From Rhodospirillales bacterium (GTDB lineage: Bacteria; Pseudomonadota; Alphaproteobacteria; Acetobacterales; Acetobacteraceae), in assembly GCA_028869595.1 (NCBI GenBank), contig JAGWRU010000132.1, forward strand, positions 1 to 61,465: a DNA stretch of 61,465 nucleotides, in the 5' to 3' direction. The notes under the pieces were generated by a model. That model did not search any database. It saw only the letters and a program-made list of their open reading frames with translations, and was not told the DNA's origin. Below, one piece after another: positions 60,701-61,465 of this stretch (the first letter of the stretch is position 1; each line of letters starts with the position of its first letter). A program made the translations under genes and the position numbers.

Positions 60701-61465
60701 GGCATCTGCAAGCCATCTTCGATGCCGGCGGCAATGCCGCCTTCGGTCCGATCTTCGCATCGCTCGGCAATGCCGCCGATGCCAATAACGGCAGCTACGC
60801 GCATGCGCTTTCGACGCTGACCCCCGGCGCCGCGCTGGGCATCGGCGCGCATGTCGCGCCGGGGCTGGAGAATTTCGGCAATTCCCTGCTCAGTTGCCCG
60901 ATGTTCGAAACCAACAGCGCCGATCTGCGCGAAGGCTCCTGCTCCTGGATCCGCGCCAATGGGCGGATCACCAATCAGGGCGCCAGCAGCGGCACCGCCG
61001 GCTATCAACTGCGCAGCAGCGGCATCCAGATCGGCGGGCAGAAGCAATTCGCGCCGCACTGGTTCCTCGGCGGCTCCTTCGCCTATGGCCAGGACTGGCT
61101 TACCAGCAGCGACGGCGCCACCAGCGGCTCCGGGCAGAATGTCGAGGCCGGCTTCAGCCTGAAACACGAAGTGGGCGACTGGCTGTTCGCGCTCGCGGGC
61201 TTCGCCGGACATCAGGATTTCCGCACCGCGCGGCTGATCGAACTGCCCGGCGCGTTCAGCGTGGCCGATGCCAAGCCGCTGACCAATGGCGGCGGGCTGC
61301 GCCTGCGCATCGCGCGCACCTTCGGATCGGCACATGCCTATCTGCGCCCCTTCCTCGATCTCGACGGCGTCTATGCCGCCGCCCCGGGCTATACCGAAAC
61401 CGGTGCCGGCGCGCTCGATCTGCAAGTCTCGGGACATCGCCAATTGCTCGGCGTGGCAACGCCGA
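54727..61465 (+). CDS. Giant autotransporter with glycine-rich passenger repeats (3' partial)
   Basis: One frame is open from the ATG at 54727 to the window end, at least 2246 codons. Residues 1 to about 36 form a signal peptide (LLTLAFAASLGAPAIAQ). The passenger is a Gly-, Ser-, Asn- and Ala-rich repeat array, expected to fold as a beta-helix. From about residue 2000 the type V outer-membrane barrel begins (SSQALNASEQSVAGHL; LTPGAALGIGAHVAPG; CSWIRANGRITNQG; GGSFAYGQDWL). The barrel continues past the edge. Adhesion or biofilm formation is the usual role. A mobile or horizontally acquired origin is not indicated by composition. Confidence 0.88.
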   Translation, partial: MPVSHGFRPLARTVPKASLLTLAFAASLGAPAIAQTVTLSCSSNGATQSCTAPVGSYTQPILQHESTDSVSLDSASTLNLTANTSTTGFYGINTYTLTSASGNGASAPPAGAASVTNLGTITFTSVDRMGRAIYGILNQSVGGSGINGNSSSDAGGAGGAAQNADVTNQEPITLSNGGATVSAPDGAAAIESDSIGGSGGSADNGDTGGNSKAAGGNGGNAGGAGISNGASVTAGAGGAALSGSAGLAGLLARSLGGAGGSGGNGTSAAAGNGGAGGAASISDSAPVAIAWQWNGGTSNTLGVFGAAAESIGGAGGASDRSQTNGGAGGLGGGVTVDLTGNVSASATGTPPGPASVLSISANTGFIQSGITGLAGAAAAAVSTGGAGGTGYDSANGGTGGGGGLVNLDITNAAITAAGNAMAAAIAQSQGGAGGNGGYQQDHDNAGAGGDGGTVGMSLTATPSDTLSISTSGTSAPAILLTSAGGVGGIGATINTFSASAGAGGDGGDGGTVALNTSTAGSALDIATTGAASPGMLIQSIGGDGGLGGSLYLYGVEDGSTHGDGGAGGAGGAVTVNLVDGTSVQTQGNGSSAVLIRSLGGTGGNGGELSIDLGDYQGFNGGNGGATGKISVTIASGVTLTTHGDDASGLVVQSASGAGGAAGETVEPLGEAVPGSAGNGGATDTITVANSAAITTAGANARGILVQGLSGGGGAGSYTASALYSKGGAGGTSGAVGSITAQNAGTIKTRGSQSIAIEVQSIAGGGGAGGTADSGIVNLGGNDVAAANGGSMIVTDNGSLSTSGNGALAVLAQSIGGGGGDGGGAAGLVGVGGTGGGGGDGGAVQVNLYDTITTSGQLAAGLLDQSVGGGGGNGGNAVATSVGLAIAVGGTGGDGGAGGTAGAYAVNNSILTQGANSAGILAQSIGGGGGVGGSSDTFSAGVVGTLSVAVGGSGGSGGSGSMTTVTTVGSSIATGQAPSLVVGASSPTNTSPTSAYGILAQSIGGGGGQGGSALAQAFAVGVPVSETGTSVAVSASFAVGGSGGTGGNGSTVGVNLTNGTSILTSGQGSDAVLAQSIGGGGGAGGDGSALASTFEYGRAISQASTKGLSLTITVGVGGAACNDPTDCGGGTGGAASVAVGGTNNSADPAGSAPVSITTFGDYADGVLVQSVGGGGGNGAIGSTSTEAFGDTAAVNATAGIGGKGSMGGAGGTAVLNLFAGNSVITYGSGADGLIAQSIGGGGGASQGMTFNLGGAFSVGSAPTAIPTADLQLDVGHAGGGGGNGGSVTLTSLGTVATHGGGSTAILAQSIGGGGGLGGGSGGDASADNPILSGTGTGVREFISNIVEKNLVFGGSFTIGVGGSGGTAGTGGAVAVTAGGTVATLGDWAQGVVAQSIGGGGGMGGSAMATGASEAPHISLNVGATFASGGGAGGAGRTVDVTLQNLSLSTAGYWAYGILGQSIGGGGGVASDGSVAAGGAINVGANFSGGSGSGGAGGDVTLAANSVGAIATSGEAAHAIVLQSIGGGGGVGGQGTSVSAGALVASGSTTITAGGRGGAGGNGGSVTASSVLLGLGTTGVNAFGLLAQSIGGGGGIAGATASDNVTAVSLGGQSSSASNGGTVNLSLAAGSQIVTTGSGANGIVAQSIGGGGGIANFASGTPSYSFSPPSSGLVTNGSGGNVTVNADAAIAVSGPGAIGILAQSIGGGGGMMAMGSTVYLGSTGAGGSSGQGGVVQVTQSGSLTASGAGGIGILAQSDSAAGSTNTGSAAITINGTVSGGGGSGAGAVIAANNGGVGQLTVNTSGVLSATSGTAFINQGSNATTIDNFGTISGSLLAPQNTGSGIIVNNSGTLLAGAEIDGTVNNSATLVPGQGYVNGKTTLPTLVLQNSSVLAPEVSFSAIMGGQLIVTSSAKLAGTILPNATDIMPYALVPVLEVPHNGDSGTIYPGQSTLYRYGVSKNIYGSTDVYSIQVSSADFAPSSQALNASEQSVAGHLQAIFDAGGNAAFGPIFASLGNAADANNGSYAHALSTLTPGAALGIGAHVAPGLENFGNSLLSCPMFETNSADLREGSCSWIRANGRITNQGASSGTAGYQLRSSGIQIGGQKQFAPHWFLGGSFAYGQDWLTSSDGATSGSGQNVEAGFSLKHEVGDWLFALAGFAGHQDFRTARLIELPGAFSVADAKPLTNGGGLRLRIARTFGSAHAYLRPFLDLDGVYAAAPGYTETGAGALDLQVSGHRQLLGVATP
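57160..59850 (+). repeat. Fourteen passenger repeats with the core QSIGGGGG
   Basis: The motif QS(I/V)GGGGG, usually preceded by ILA or VLA, occurs about every 205 bases, at roughly 57160, 57316, 57490, 57724, 57946, 58228, 58429, 58645, 58903, 59101, 59287, 59482, 59656 and 59827. Between the motifs are variable Gly/Ala/Thr/Ser segments. More divergent copies upstream (from about 55305; SIGGSGGS, SLGGAGG, SIGGAGG, QSQGGAGG, QSIGGDGG) suggest older, decayed repeats. Each unit is a likely one- or two-turn piece of a beta-helix. Confidence 0.85.

Noticed and set aside
56848-61443. A 1531-codon open frame on the minus strand across the autotransporter
   Set aside because: It is antisense to the repeat array. 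The repeated GC-rich Gly codons keep the opposite strand free of stops, and the protein has low-complexity Ala/Asp/Gly/His repeats with no known domain.

Overview
The window looks like chromosomal DNA from a high-GC alphaproteobacterium, most likely a member of the Acetobacteraceae (Rhodospirillales). The reasons are strongly GC-biased codon use, an HpnN-type hopanoid transporter, a separately encoded Rieske/cytochrome b/cytochrome c1 operon, a UbiH-type ubiquinone hydroxylase, and many sugar-acid and carboxylate uptake and catabolic genes. I see no rRNA or tRNA genes, no insertion sequence and no CRISPR array. Placement at family level is an inference from gene content.

Layout. 0-5 kb: the 3' end of a TonB-like protein, then a leftward group (Nudix hydrolase, small proline-rich secreted protein, HpnN, small secreted protein), then an AhpD-like protein divergent from a MarR regulator. 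5.6-7.4 kb: an orphan TRAP solute-binding protein converging on a vapBC module whose promoter carries a near-perfect 21-bp operator. 7.7-12.2 kb: a sugar-acid locus (FCD-type GntR regulator, enolase-superfamily dehydratase, ACS-type MFS transporter, 2-hydroxyacid dehydrogenase). 12.2-16.3 kb: housekeeping genes (UbiH-like monooxygenase divergent from FtsK). 16.3-23.0 kb: a LysR regulator divergent from a tightly overlapping six-gene operon for a carbamoyl- or ureide-like nitrogen compound: N-carbamoyl-D-amino-acid hydrolase, amino-acid-type ABC permease, ATPase and binding protein, PuuE-like deacetylase, ATZ/TRZ-type amidohydrolase. 23.0-27.1 kb: stacked hairpins, a ThDP enzyme, a CtBP-like dehydrogenase and a TIGR03862-type flavoprotein.

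27.2-32.0 kb is the most unusual part. A TTG-started NrtA/SsuA-like binding protein with a methionine-rich tail is followed by a DUF971 protein, an AprA-like FAD flavoprotein, an AprB-like two-cluster ferredoxin and a HEAT-repeat protein. It converges on a complete branched-chain-type ABC importer (binding protein, LivH, LivM, LivG, LivF) ending in DUF3297. Six 14-bp tandem repeats lie in the leader of that importer. I infer an uptake-plus-redox pathway whose substrate cannot be read from sequence.

36.9-41.7 kb: MTA phosphorylase, cytochrome bc1 (petABC, leftward) and hemF (rightward). 41.8-47.6 kb: a stand-alone acyl carrier protein, a short-chain dehydrogenase, an MBL-fold hydrolase, a GMC oxidoreductase and an oxalate/formate-type MFS transporter preceded by an unusually AT-rich leader. 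47.7-49.4 kb: a second vapBC, a DUF423 protein, and crcB controlled by a recognisable fluoride riboswitch with a terminator. 49.5-53.9 kb: proline iminopeptidase, then an LtnD-like dehydrogenase, a DUF2848 protein and an IlvD/Edd-type dehydratase that together suggest sugar-acid degradation. 54.0-54.6 kb: a mazEF-like module with paired operators. From 54.7 kb to the right edge: a giant autotransporter built from glycine-rich repeats, truncated inside its beta-barrel by the window end.
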